This document shows positions 1-7,601 of a stretch of DNA of 51,960 nucleotides, piece after piece. Numbering within the stretch: the stretch's first letter is position 1; every line of letters starts with the position of its first letter. Source of the stretch: a virus; IMG/VR virus record IMGVR_UViG_3300015371_001168, positions 1 to 51,960 of that record; one strand, written 5' to 3'. The translations under genes were made by a program, and so were the position numbers. The notes beneath the pieces were generated by a model, which had not been told where the DNA came from, ran no database searches, and was given only the letters and a program-made list of their open reading frames with translations.

Positions 1-18
1 AAACTGGACGGCGGCACC

Positions 19-651
19 ATGAGCATGTGGGCATGCCCCTACTGCATACGCACCGCGCCCATCAATACTTTGAATGGACGCCCACTCGCATCGCCCGACG
101 CCAGCGTGCTGACGGATGATGAGGCCCAAGCCGAGGGCAAGCCCCCGCCCGACGCCAGCGCGAGCGAATTGAATCCGACGTTGCAGAAGGCGCTATCTGA
201 AATTGCCGGATTACGGACTGAATGCGACCGCCTCGCGCGCGAGTTGGCGGAGGCGAATAGGGAGCGAGCCGACTTTCACATGGCTTATCGCATGAAGTGC
301 GACAAGCAGCTTAAAGCCGCCGAGGCCGAGCTTGCGCAGGTCAAACGATTCCTTGAACCGAGTGGATGGCAGAAGGCGCAAGACGAGCACAACGCGATCG
401 TGACCAGACTCAAAAAGGTCGCCGATGAAAGTAATCGAATACTCGGCAATGAGTGCGAACGATTACGGGACGAGCTGGCGCAGGCGCGCGAAGATACCGT
501 GCGCATTGATTGGTTAGCCGCTAATCCGCGCGAGGCGACCATCCGCATCGGTGGCGATATGAAAGCATGTGTGTTCTATGGGGTTTCGTGCGATCCGAAA
601 TGGTCTGCGCGCGAGGCCATAGACGCTACCCGCAAAGGAGAAAGGAAATGA
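19..651 (+). CDS. Coiled-coil phage protein, C-terminal phage-type domain
   Basis: Seen: 210 residues. The N-terminus has a CxxC pair (residues 6-9), followed by a low-complexity acidic/Pro linker and a long heptad-rich coiled coil (about 50-155). The last 50 residues carry an IDWLAAN motif and a terminal AREAID motif. Known: this IDWL...R.AID ending is common in small uncharacterised phage early proteins that differ upstream. No enzyme motif is visible. The reading frame is open to base 1, so the true start may lie outside the window; the ATG here lacks a strong ribosome site. It overlaps the next gene by ATGA, which implies translational coupling. Confidence 0.75.
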   Translation: MSMWACPYCIRTAPINTLNGRPLASPDASVLTDDEAQAEGKPPPDASASELNPTLQKALSEIAGLRTECDRLARELAEANRERADFHMAYRMKCDKQLKAAEAELAQVKRFLEPSGWQKAQDEHNAIVTRLKKVADESNRILGNECERLRDELAQAREDTVRIDWLAANPREATIRIGGDMKACVFYGVSCDPKWSAREAIDATRKGERK

Positions 652-869
652 AGATCAGCGGAGCCACGATTTCGATCGAGTACGAACCAAAGGATCATCT
701 TGGCCATGGTACGGCGTTCGTGCTACGAGATGCGTTTAACATGGAAACCTCCATTCCACTCAATTTATACGGCGTCGAGGCTGACATGCTTATCACTCGC
801 ATCGATACGCAATTCGATGACAACAACAAAATGCAGATGATGCTTTACCTGCGGAATCCAAAATCATGA
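648..869 (+). CDS. Small hypothetical protein
   Basis: 73 residues. The start is chosen because GGAGAAAGGAA lies directly upstream and the ATG overlaps the previous stop as ATGA. The sequence is mostly alternating hydrophobic/polar (beta-rich), with a central HLGHGTAF motif and no transmembrane segment. I do not recognise a family. It is the second gene of a run of small coupled genes. Confidence 0.7.
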   Translation: MKISGATISIEYEPKDHLGHGTAFVLRDAFNMETSIPLNLYGVEADMLITRIDTQFDDNNKMQMMLYLRNPKS

Positions 870-1090
870 AACTCAAGATCATCCGCACGGCGCGTTGGTT
901 TTGTCGATACCAGGCAGGCTACAAACAGCCTCGACAATTACTCGCCATGATCGATGTTGGTCAGCCCGGTGCACGTCCAAGACGCTGGCATCCCGATCAC
1001 TACTTCTCACTGCGCGCGTTTAACTCTCGCGTTCTCAAGGAACGTTACATTCAGAATCGAGCCTTGCTCTTGAAGGAAACCAAACGATGA
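866..1090 (+). CDS. Small basic hypothetical protein
   Basis: 74 residues, strongly basic (many Arg/Lys), with several Trp and Tyr residues. ATGA overlaps exist at both ends: with the gene before, and with the signal peptide-bearing Rhs-like gene after. The basic character would fit nucleic-acid binding, but there is no motif to support that. Function unknown. Confidence 0.65.
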   Translation: MKLKIIRTARWFCRYQAGYKQPRQLLAMIDVGQPGARPRRWHPDHYFSLRAFNSRVLKERYIQNRALLLKETKR

Positions 1091-3705
1091 AGACATATCT
1101 GATCGTCATAGCATTGTTTTCATCAGTGGCTGCTGCCGAGTCCATTGCACCGTTCACCATGTACCGCGATGAATTTCTCATCAGTGACAGCAAGACATTC
1201 TACTGGCAAGGCGCTGTCCCCTGCTCCAACATCGCAGACTATTTGAACGCGGGTGGTCCTACCCGTTTGTTCGACTACACCAATCCGCGCTACAACGTTG
1301 ACGCGACCTACGGTCCCGGTTGCCGTTACGATCTGATCACGCGAGCGGGTGCGGGCTATCCAGTCGGCACTGTCATCCCCAACTGGTTTGCGCAGAACTG
1401 GGTGGAGCCCGTTGCAGTGTGCGCCGACGGCTACACGCTCTACGACGATTACACGGTGTCGCCGTCGGTACAGCGCTGCTCGCGGCACGATCCCCCACCA
1501 GTCAATCGTCCGCCGTGCTGCGAGGACGGCTACAACACCGGCCCCTTGACTGCGGGCAAGCCGATCAACTTTGGCACCGGCGAAAAGGTGCAGATCAAAA
1601 CCGACCACACCAATCCCGGCGATACGCGCTTGAGCTTTCAACGGTACCTGCGCATTGGACTGTGGCCGTACCTGCGGTCCAAGATCGGCGCCAACTGGAG
1701 TCACTCCTTTAATCGGGAGTTGTTCTATGTCGGCGCGACCGCAGTGCATCCCATCGGTATCAGCGACCCGAGTGGATTCTGGACGTGGTTCAAGCCATCA
1801 GGCGCAACCTTCGTTTCCATGTACCACCCCGCCGACATCATCTACAAGGTTGCGTTGAGCGGCGGCGCTTACGAGTGGCACCGGCACAAGCCAAATGACA
1901 GCGTGGAAGTTTACGACTCAGCGGGACGGAACACCCGCATCGAAACTCGCGAAGGTCGTTTCCTGACTCTGACCTATGACGCGCAGAGCCGGTTGGCCAG
2001 TGTCAGCAATGAATACGGCCGCACGTTGCGCTTTGCCTACGGCACGAACGGCGACATCAGCCGGATCGACTTGCCCGATGGCAACGCACTGACCTACGAT
2101 TATTCCACGGACAGTCCGCCCCGGTTGTTGACGGTCCACTATCCCGGCGGCACGCAGGAGAGCTACACTTACAACAGCGCGGGCCAGCTGATCGGCATCA
2201 TTGACGAGAAGGGAGTGGCCTTCGAAACCATCACGTACAATCCGTATGGCAAGGCCATCGCGACGACGTTGATCGGCGGCGTCAATCGCTATGCCTACAC
2301 CGGCGCCGCAGCAAACGATCTGCCCAAGGTGTACGGCTACGAGCGTGCCATCGGGAGTTACGATCTGGCGACGCCTCTTACCACCGTTCACATTACCACC
2401 GTCAACGTCAATGGTGCAGTGCTGCCGGCCACCATGTCCTCCTCTTGCCCAGAGTGTGGCGTCGATGGTTCAGCGCTCACGTATGATCCAAACGGCGCGG
2501 TAACATCAGTCGCTGACTTCAGCGGGAAGAAGGTTTGCTACAGCCACGACACCAGTCGCAATCTGGAGACTGCGCGCGCTGACGGCATCCTGGTCAGCGA
2601 GAGCTGCAGCACCGTACTCGCTACCCTGCCCGCGCGTGCGGGCGTGCACAAGGTATCGACGCAGTGGCACGCGACGTTGCGGGTGCCGGTGAAAGTGGCA
2701 GAGCCCAACAAGATCACCACCTATGCCTACAACGGCGACGGCGGCGTGTACTGCGCGCCGGCCAGTGCTCGCGGCGTGCTGTGCAAGTGGACCGTGCGGG
2801 ATACCACTGACGCGACAGGTCAGCTGGGATTTGGCGCGACGTACACGGGTCTGCCGCGCGTCTGGCAGCACACCTACAACCAGTTCGGACAGGAGTTGAC
2901 CACGATCGATTCATCCGGCAGGGTCACCACAACGACCTACACCGCGAGCGGCGACATTCATACCGTCAACAGTCCGGGTGGACAGCTGACCGTGACCAGT
3001 TATGACGGCGCGGGCCGGCCCCTCGCCTTGACCGACCTCAAGAACGGCGCGATCACGCTGACCTACTGGCCGCGCGGCAAGTTGCGCACCTACACCGATG
3101 GTGGCGTGACGACCAGCTTCACTTACGATGCGATCGACCAGCTGACCAAAGTGGTTCAGCCGGACGGCTCCGTGACCTACACGTACGGAGCGGCGCATAG
3201 ACTGTGGCAGCTGCAGGATAACTTAGGCCGCAAGATCGTGTACACGTTAGACGCAGCGGGCAACCGCATTGCCAAGCAGACCTACGATGCAACGGGCAAG
3301 CGGGTGCAGGGCGTGAGACGAACCGATGGTTTCTACTTCGTTTACTATGGCTACTGGTGCGGGCCGAATTGGACCGGCGGGTTCAATCGAGAGTACGGAC
3401 AGATCGGGCCGGGCGATGACATCCTGCCGCCCATCGACACGCTCGACCGCTGCTGCTACAGCCACGACGTCTGCTACTGGAAGTGCCGCTGCGACCACGG
3501 CTGCAGCCCCACCGATCGGGGCAACTGCATGACGACCTGCGATCGCACCTTGGCGTCCTGCGCTGAAGACGTGATGGCCGCAGGAGGAAGCCCGGGCCTC
3601 ATCGTCCCGTTCTGGTACTGGTTCAAATTCAATATCTGGCCGCAAGCAGGGCCTAATGCCAACAGTTGCACCGCGCCACCCACCGATCCTATGTCCACCA
3701 AGTAG
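1087..3705 (+). CDS. Secreted YD-repeat (Rhs-like) protein with C-terminal phospholipase A2-type domain
   Basis: Seen: 872 residues. A Sec signal peptide spans residues 1-17 (ends SSVAAA). A Cys-rich N-terminal region follows, then a DUF6531-like entry motif (INFGTGEKVQIKTD, about 160-173) and about ten YD repeats (about 280-740). The C-terminus has the Ca-loop-like YGYWCGPNWTGG (754-765) and CCYSHDVC (789-796), with candidate catalytic His793-Asp794, then a Cys-rich disulfide-like segment. Known: YGxxCGxxG followed by CCxxHDxC is the secreted phospholipase A2 signature, and Rhs proteins often end in toxins. Inferred: an exported lipid-cleaving toxin or lysis/entry effector. Odd: the usual Rhs core end motif (PxxxxDPxGL) is absent and no immunity gene is obvious. 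Translation couples by ATGA to the gene before. Confidence 0.85.
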   Translation: MKTYLIVIALFSSVAAAESIAPFTMYRDEFLISDSKTFYWQGAVPCSNIADYLNAGGPTRLFDYTNPRYNVDATYGPGCRYDLITRAGAGYPVGTVIPNWFAQNWVEPVAVCADGYTLYDDYTVSPSVQRCSRHDPPPVNRPPCCEDGYNTGPLTAGKPINFGTGEKVQIKTDHTNPGDTRLSFQRYLRIGLWPYLRSKIGANWSHSFNRELFYVGATAVHPIGISDPSGFWTWFKPSGATFVSMYHPADIIYKVALSGGAYEWHRHKPNDSVEVYDSAGRNTRIETREGRFLTLTYDAQSRLASVSNEYGRTLRFAYGTNGDISRIDLPDGNALTYDYSTDSPPRLLTVHYPGGTQESYTYNSAGQLIGIIDEKGVAFETITYNPYGKAIATTLIGGVNRYAYTGAAANDLPKVYGYERAIGSYDLATPLTTVHITTVNVNGAVLPATMSSSCPECGVDGSALTYDPNGAVTSVADFSGKKVCYSHDTSRNLETARADGILVSESCSTVLATLPARAGVHKVSTQWHATLRVPVKVAEPNKITTYAYNGDGGVYCAPASARGVLCKWTVRDTTDATGQLGFGATYTGLPRVWQHTYNQFGQELTTIDSSGRVTTTTYTASGDIHTVNSPGGQLTVTSYDGAGRPLALTDLKNGAITLTYWPRGKLRTYTDGGVTTSFTYDAIDQLTKVVQPDGSVTYTYGAAHRLWQLQDNLGRKIVYTLDAAGNRIAKQTYDATGKRVQGVRRTDGFYFVYYGYWCGPNWTGGFNREYGQIGPGDDILPPIDTLDRCCYSHDVCYWKCRCDHGCSPTDRGNCMTTCDRTLASCAEDVMAAGGSPGLIVPFWYWFKFNIWPQAGPNANSCTAPPTDPMSTK

Positions 3706-3740
3706 GACGAACCATGCACACGACGACCAAAAGGGAGCCC

Positions 3741-3982
3741 ACCATGACCGACACCAAGCACACGCCGACGCCGAAATGTGGCGGCAGCCTCGTCTCCCGC
3801 TCTTTCGCTGGCGGCAGAGCGCGTGACCGCGTTGCTTGCCCGTTTTGCAGCAAGCCCGTTCTTTTGCGGGAACCGTTTAACGGCGCGCAGACCCAGTTTG
3901 TACAAATTCCGCTGCACAACCGCGCCGCGCTGGCGAAGGCGGGGAGCTAACCATGACCGACACCAAGCACACGCCGACGCCG
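3741..3982 (+). repeat. 33-bp direct repeat at the 5' ends of two adjacent genes
   Basis: Bases 3741-3773 and 3950-3982 are identical: ACC plus the first ten codons of the genes at 3744 and 3953. A second pair, 3921-3952 and 4208-4239, is identical except for one base and covers the 3' ends of the same genes. Together they mark a tandem duplication whose interior was later replaced or diverged. Confidence 0.85.
3744..3950 (+). CDS. Small Cys-motif protein, chimera of its downstream neighbour
   Basis: 68 residues. The start is chosen at the ATG preceded by AAAGGGAG; an in-frame ATG at 3714 would add ten residues. It starts MTDTKHTPTP and ends RAALAKAGS, exactly as the next gene does, but the middle differs and holds a CPFC zinc-ribbon-like motif. 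The matching ends are 32-33 bp DNA repeats, so this looks like a tandem duplication with a replaced centre. Common phage proteins that accompany replication or early genes carry this N-terminus; the function is unknown. Confidence 0.6.
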   Translation: MTDTKHTPTPKCGGSLVSRSFAGGRARDRVACPFCSKPVLLREPFNGAQTQFVQIPLHNRAALAKAGS

Positions 3983-4237
3983 TGGACGCAGGACGACACG
4001 GTCATTACCCGTAACTCCCGCGTCATCGCATCGGTTCGCGACCTCTGCACAGATTCGCAACTGCCAGAGGATCGCGCCAACGCCGCGCATATCGTCCGCT
4101 GCGTCAACGCCCACGACGAACTCGTCGCGGCGCTGCGCAACCTCGTCGACGAAACCGACCACAGCATCGCGAAGGGCGGCACGTTGATGGTGACATTGGA
4201 CGCCGCCCGCGCCGCGCTGGCGAAGGCTGGGAGCTAA
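3953..4237 (+). CDS. Conserved phage protein of the HTPTPW type
   Basis: 94 residues: MTDTKHTPTPW start, then a beta-rich stretch, then a helix with NAAHIVRCVNAHDELVAALR. Known: the pairing of HTPTPW with a (N)AHDELVAAL helix is very common in small uncharacterised proteins of tailed phages and prophages. No catalytic motif. It follows its partial duplicate by two bases and precedes the next gene by three. Confidence 0.7.
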   Translation: MTDTKHTPTPWTQDDTVITRNSRVIASVRDLCTDSQLPEDRANAAHIVRCVNAHDELVAALRNLVDETDHSIAKGGTLMVTLDAARAALAKAGS

Positions 4238-4240
4238 CCG

Positions 4241-4486
4241 ATGCTCACCGTTCCGATCCTGCTTGACTTCGACGCCAAGCGCCCCATCGGCAGCGCCGTT
4301 ATCGACGAAACTCAGTTGCCGGCCAACTGGCTGCAATGCCATCTCGCGCTCGGCTTTCAGGCGACGCACACGGACAACGGCCAGTACAAGGGCGGCCAGC
4401 TTGTCTGTCTCGGCTGGATCGACGACGCCCACGGCGCGTGGAAGAAAGAATGGACCGGCTCTGAATTGGGGAAGGCGGGAACATGA
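4241..4486 (+). CDS. Small hypothetical protein
   Basis: 81 residues, beta-rich at the N-terminus (TVPILLDFD), with a Trp-rich second half and the ending ELGKAGT, which recalls the AAL-AKAGS ending of the two genes before. No recognised domain. It is coupled by ATGA to the following 49-residue gene. Confidence 0.6.
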   Translation: MLTVPILLDFDAKRPIGSAVIDETQLPANWLQCHLALGFQATHTDNGQYKGGQLVCLGWIDDAHGAWKKEWTGSELGKAGT

Positions 4487-4632
4487 ACCGCAATTACAAC
4501 CTCGACCCGCAGCGCCCACTTATCCGCCAGCCCGATGGCACCTTCAGCGTTCCCGACCAGGAGAAAAAGATGAGTATTCCCGACCATCTGCAACGCGCCA
4601 TGCTCCACAACGATGAAATCACCATCCAATGA
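4483..4632 (+). CDS. 49-residue hypothetical protein
   Basis: A short frame bracketed by ATGA overlaps on both sides (4483-4486 and 4629-4632), which is the main evidence that it is translated. The N-terminus RNYNLDPQRPLIRQPDGTF is polar and likely unstructured; a helix (PDHLQRAMLHND) follows. Function unknown. Confidence 0.5.
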   Translation: MNRNYNLDPQRPLIRQPDGTFSVPDQEKKMSIPDHLQRAMLHNDEITIQ

Positions 4633-4943
4633 CAACTCTACGTCGCATCCAGTTCGCTACCGTGCTGGCGCACAGCGCTTACGTGCTGTGGGCAGCCGCG
4701 ATGGTGAGTGCCAATGCAGGCGCGGCCATGTATCAAGCGCCGTGGTTCCCGTTGTTCCTGCTGGACTTCCCGGCCACGGTCGTGCTCATTCTTTCCTGGG
4801 TATGTCTGCCCGAAGCGTTGTTCAAATGGGGTGTGGAGACCGGCATCGACATCGCCAGTCTTTGGTTGCCGCTCCTGCTCTACGGTGTCATTGGCACGTG
4901 GCTGTGGTGGAAAATGCCCATCGCTTTCTCCAGAAAGGAATGA
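4629..4943 (+). CDS. Small integral membrane protein, copy 1 of a tandem pair
   Basis: 104 residues with three likely membrane helices (about 12-30, 40-60 and 72-93). The conserved YQAPWF, DFPAT, LILSW, LWLPLLLYG and GTW blocks recur in the next gene, so the two are tandem paralogues. The start overlaps the previous stop as ATGA. There is no holin-like charged tail or known motif; it may act on the host envelope early in infection. Confidence 0.7.
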   Translation: MTTLRRIQFATVLAHSAYVLWAAAMVSANAGAAMYQAPWFPLFLLDFPATVVLILSWVCLPEALFKWGVETGIDIASLWLPLLLYGVIGTWLWWKMPIAFSRKE

Positions 4944-4945
4944 TC

Positions 4946-5305
4946 ATGTTACGATTTATTCAATGGTCACTGGTTGCAATTCACACGTTCGTGTTGGCCA
5001 ACATTGTATGGACACTGGTCGCTTTGCCGTGGAGTCACATGTGGCAAGCGCCGTGGTTCATACTAGGCTTGCCGGACTTTCCAGCCACCATCCTGTTGAT
5101 CTTGTCGTGGCAGGTGCTGCCGCACGCTTTCCTCGAGCAGTGGGCGCAGTGGCTTCCCGCGCACCCCTTCCGCGACTTCGCCAACTTCTGGCTGCCGCTG
5201 CTCATGTATGGCATCGTGGGGACGCTGTGGGCGTATGCTGTGCCTGCTATGATTTACCGCGTTGGCGTTACCCTTCGTCGTATGCTGCAATTGAAAGGGT
5301 CCTAA
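4946..5305 (+). CDS. Small integral membrane protein, copy 2 of a tandem pair
   Basis: 119 residues and three likely membrane helices, with WQAPWF, DFPAT, LILSW, WLPLLMYG and GTLW matching the upstream copy. The start at 4946 is preferred to the ATG at 4940 because AAAGGA then lies at the right spacing. A hydrophilic insert (HAFLEQWAQWLPAHPF) distinguishes it from copy 1. Function unknown. Confidence 0.7.
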   Translation: MLRFIQWSLVAIHTFVLANIVWTLVALPWSHMWQAPWFILGLPDFPATILLILSWQVLPHAFLEQWAQWLPAHPFRDFANFWLPLLMYGIVGTLWAYAVPAMIYRVGVTLRRMLQLKGS

Positions 5306-5306
5306 C

Positions 5307-5507
5307 ATGCTTCCCACCGTATCGCTGCAACCCGACGGCATCGTGCTCGACGTGAAGGTAGACCTAGCTGCGCTGTCAACGGCCAGCAAGAGCAAGCTGC
5401 TGTATGGACTGCTGGCCAACATCGCTCCTGACAAAAGCGATCTCGCATACGAAAAGTTCCAAGCGTCGGCAGCAGTCGTGCTGGAAGCGGCCAATAAAAA
5501 GACATGA
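5307..5507 (+). CDS. 66-residue hypothetical protein
   Basis: The beta-rich N-terminus (VSLQPDGIVLDVKVDL) is followed by two amphipathic helices. It starts one base after the previous stop, with GAAAGG upstream. The stop overlaps the next start (ATGA at 5504-5507). No recognised domain. Confidence 0.6.
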   Translation: MLPTVSLQPDGIVLDVKVDLAALSTASKSKLLYGLLANIAPDKSDLAYEKFQASAAVVLEAANKKT

Positions 5508-5812
5508 ACCAGCCGCGCAACCACAACGACGACACACGAAGCGGTCTGCTTGGCTTCGTGTTCAGCCTTTGGGGCTTAGCGTATCTTGCGTCCGTTGTCG
5601 CTCTACTCTTATGGTTGTTTGACCCCGAGCCGGCCGGGTACGTCGGCGCTCAAGAAGTGGAGGTTGCTATGGACACGAGTTGGTTCTCTCAGCCAGCACT
5701 GTATGTCGGTGGCATCATTGGCATCATGCTAGGACTGATGGGGCGTTGGATGGTGCGCACCATCAAGCGCATTCTAGGACATACTGACGACCACCCGGGC
5801 ATCAAGCCGTAA
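5504..5812 (+). CDS. Two-helix membrane protein
   Basis: 102 residues. A membrane helix lies near 13-37 (LLGFVFSLWGLAYLASVVALLLWLF, written here only to show its extent) and a second near 62-82 (YVGGIIGIMLGLMG). A basic C-terminal tail (RTIKRILGHTDDH) would be cytoplasmic. Starts by ATGA overlap. It could be an accessory holin-like or envelope protein; nothing decides this. Confidence 0.6.
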   Translation: MNQPRNHNDDTRSGLLGFVFSLWGLAYLASVVALLLWLFDPEPAGYVGAQEVEVAMDTSWFSQPALYVGGIIGIMLGLMGRWMVRTIKRILGHTDDHPGIKP

Positions 5813-5813
5813 C

Positions 5814-6035
5814 ATGGCTGACGCAGCAAACCTCAAAATAGCCGTGGAGACGGCGGTGCATGGTGCGCTGGTAGATGCTTGCCAGCGCATCAGTGCCGAG
5901 TACGGCCTGCAGATCACCGACGTCTACCTAGAGTGGGCCGAAAAGTACGATGGCGCCACGTTCGAGATCAGGCGTATCGAAGTGAGAACATTCGCCCGTC
6001 CCGAGCAAGTGCTGCCGAAGGAGGCATCAACATGA
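5814..6035 (+). CDS. Small hypothetical protein
   Basis: 73 residues in an alpha-beta pattern: an N-terminal helix (AVETAVHGALVDAC), then two strands with a conserved-looking YLEWAEKYDGATFEI. No known motif. The stop overlaps the next start (ATGA, 6032-6035). Confidence 0.6.
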   Translation: MADAANLKIAVETAVHGALVDACQRISAEYGLQITDVYLEWAEKYDGATFEIRRIEVRTFARPEQVLPKEAST

Positions 6036-6409
6036 CTGAGCGCTGCCGCTGCTGCGGGCAACCGCTGCCCAAAGAAGATTCAGATCTCATGGCGGCCTTG
6101 CGCACCGAGTGGTTCCTATGCGCATCGCCAGAGGAGGCCCATCGACTGACTCGCTTGCGGCAGCGGGCACACGCAGAGATCACTGCGCTACGCCGACAAC
6201 TGCGCACCGAGAACGCGGTGCGTGGGACCTCCAGCCAATGCGCGAAATGCGAATCCCTCGATCGCTGCCGAGACAAGAACTGGTGCTTCGCCGAGAATCG
6301 TTTGTACGACCGCACCGTAGAGCCAGCACCATCAGCAAAGGCGCCACCGACTAGGCTAACGCGTTGGTGGTATGAGTTTTGTCGGTTAGCAGAAAAGACC
6401 TATCCATGA
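6032..6409 (+). CDS. Zinc-binding (double Cys cluster) hypothetical protein
   Basis: 125 residues. The start is set by the ATGA overlap with the GGAGG-like site upstream. An N-terminal CRCCGQPLP knuckle and a central CAKCESLDRCRDKNWC cluster are probably two zinc sites, joined by a helical Arg-rich segment. The C-terminus has a WWYEFCRL helix. It may bind nucleic acid or act as a small adaptor; the family is not recognised. Confidence 0.65.
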   Translation: MTERCRCCGQPLPKEDSDLMAALRTEWFLCASPEEAHRLTRLRQRAHAEITALRRQLRTENAVRGTSSQCAKCESLDRCRDKNWCFAENRLYDRTVEPAPSAKAPPTRLTRWWYEFCRLAEKTYP

Positions 6410-6657
6410 AGCTCATCATTGAACCCACCGAAGAACTCTGGACCGGGCTTTTCAACGGTGTAGCGGTTCCCTGCCGCATCTGGAAAGGGAGTGCGACGAG
6501 CGAATGTGAAGCAGAGCCCCCAGTCGCGGTCGAAGCGTATGTCATCGCCATCGTGCCGCTTGGTGCTGATGATAAATCATTTGAAGCATTGAAACGGATA
6601 AGACCCGAGTTCATGAAGGATGCGCGCGAAGCGTTTGATTCCATCGAGGAGGAATGA
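6406..6657 (+). CDS. Small acidic hypothetical protein
   Basis: 83 residues, beta-rich with an acidic C-terminal helix (REAFDSIEEE). Coupled by ATGA on both sides. The N-terminal EPTEELWTGLFNGVAVPCRIWKG pattern recalls small phage proteins of unknown role. No catalytic motif. Confidence 0.6.
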   Translation: MKLIIEPTEELWTGLFNGVAVPCRIWKGSATSECEAEPPVAVEAYVIAIVPLGADDKSFEALKRIRPEFMKDAREAFDSIEEE

Positions 6658-6881
6658 AGCCTACGATGCATGACCATTGGATTCGGTATTTCCCTGAGCT
6701 TGCGCCTACCGACATGGTGGTCTGTTGGGCTAAGCTAATCGACACGCCGGAATGTGCGGGCATCTGCATCGTGTACGCGAACAAGCGCTCACCCACCGGC
6801 TTCTACTTGTTCGACGGCACGCCAGCTAAGGTCAAATATTATTGGACGGTCGAGATGCCATCCGCACCACCGCCCGACTGA
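6654..6881 (+). CDS. Small hypothetical protein, last gene of the plus-strand run
   Basis: 75 residues, aromatic-rich, with three Cys. It starts by ATGA overlap at 6654-6657 and ends 78 bases before the convergent late operon's last stop. No recognised domain. Confidence 0.6.
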   Translation: MKPTMHDHWIRYFPELAPTDMVVCWAKLIDTPECAGICIVYANKRSPTGFYLFDGTPAKVKYYWTVEMPSAPPPD

Positions 6882-6910
6882 TCAATGGCTCCGCCATCTG
6901 CTACTCCCAC

Positions 6911-6937
6911 AAAAAACGGCCCGCACTAGGCGGGCCG
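6911..6937 (-). terminator. Rho-independent terminator of the late operon
   Basis: A perfect 8-bp stem (CGGCCCGC / GCGGGCCG, 6917-6924 and 6930-6937) with loop ACTAG is followed, reading the minus strand, by six T (6911-6916). It lies 22 bases after the last minus-strand stop (6960). The plus strand lacks a T-run after the hairpin, so it should act mainly on minus transcripts. A second small inverted repeat (TCCCTAAAGGGA) sits at 6944-6955. Confidence 0.85.
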
Positions 6938-6959
6938 CAGTCTTCCCTAAAGGGAAACG

Positions 6960-7472
6960 TTACTTCTTCTTAGCAGCCGCCGACGGCGTTGGTTGTGCCA
7001 CTCCCGCTTGGGTAAACGTGATCGTGCCACCCGACGCTTGGCCACCCGTCAGATCGAGCACCCCCGTCAGCGGCACCTCTACCACGCCCGCACCAAGATC
7101 AGCGTCAGCCGTGCACGTAACAAGCGGCGCACCTACCAACCCCGTCGGCTCGAACGCAGCGCTCATCCCATCTGCAGCTACCGTCATCACTGCCACGTCT
7201 TCGCGGTCGTTCGTCCAAACCGGCACGCCTTCGACCGGTGCTGCATTGCCGAACTTGTCCACGAATGATACCGCGGCGGTCACGGTTCCTTTGTCTACTG
7301 GGAAACCCATAATAAAATCTCCTTCGAAAGTTATACGAACATCTCCGGCGGTAATCGTACAACGTGCTACCACGTCCCGCCGTTCGTGGTGGCAGCATTC
7401 GCACAAAGCTCGCAGCAGCGCGCACAAGGCACGGCAATCGTCGTGGTGATGCCTGTGAAATGGTTTATTCAT
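6960..7472 (-). CDS. Ig-like domain protein with His/Cys-rich N-terminus
   Basis: 170 residues. The start has GGAGGG at good spacing. Residues 1-35 are dense in His and Cys (HRHHHDD, CECCHH), looking like a metal-binding or disordered head. Residues 38-155 form a beta-rich Big-2/invasin-like Ig domain (TAAVSFVDKFGNAAPVEGVPVW, AADGMSAAFEPTGLVG). The Lys-rich tail ends SAAAKKK. It is the last gene before the terminator. It may be a virion decoration or surface protein; the role is not proven. Confidence 0.7.
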   Translation of the reverse strand: MNKPFHRHHHDDCRALCALLRALCECCHHERRDVVARCTITAGDVRITFEGDFIMGFPVDKGTVTAAVSFVDKFGNAAPVEGVPVWTNDREDVAVMTVAADGMSAAFEPTGLVGAPLVTCTADADLGAGVVEVPLTGVLDLTGGQASGGTITFTQAGVAQPTPSAAAKKK

Positions 7473-7484
7473 CGTACGCCCTCC

Positions 7485-7595
7485 TCATATGCGTTCATTG
7501 ATCCATGGCCAAACGAGCATCAACAGCGAGACGATGACCGCTCCGAGGTATAGGATGATAAAGAACCAAACGAATACGCCTAGTTTACGTTTCAC
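7485..7595 (-). CDS. 36-residue single-pass membrane protein
   Basis: A GTG start gives KRKLG, then a long hydrophobic helix (VFVWFFIILYLGAVIVSLLM), then a short tail. A positive N-terminus followed by one membrane helix fits a tiny lysis or envelope peptide. It sits between a 44-residue gene and the Ig-domain gene and fills an otherwise empty 264-base gap together with the former. Confidence 0.5.
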   Translation of the reverse strand: MKRKLGVFVWFFIILYLGAVIVSLLMLVWPWINERI

Positions 7596-7601
7596 CGTGG
7601 C

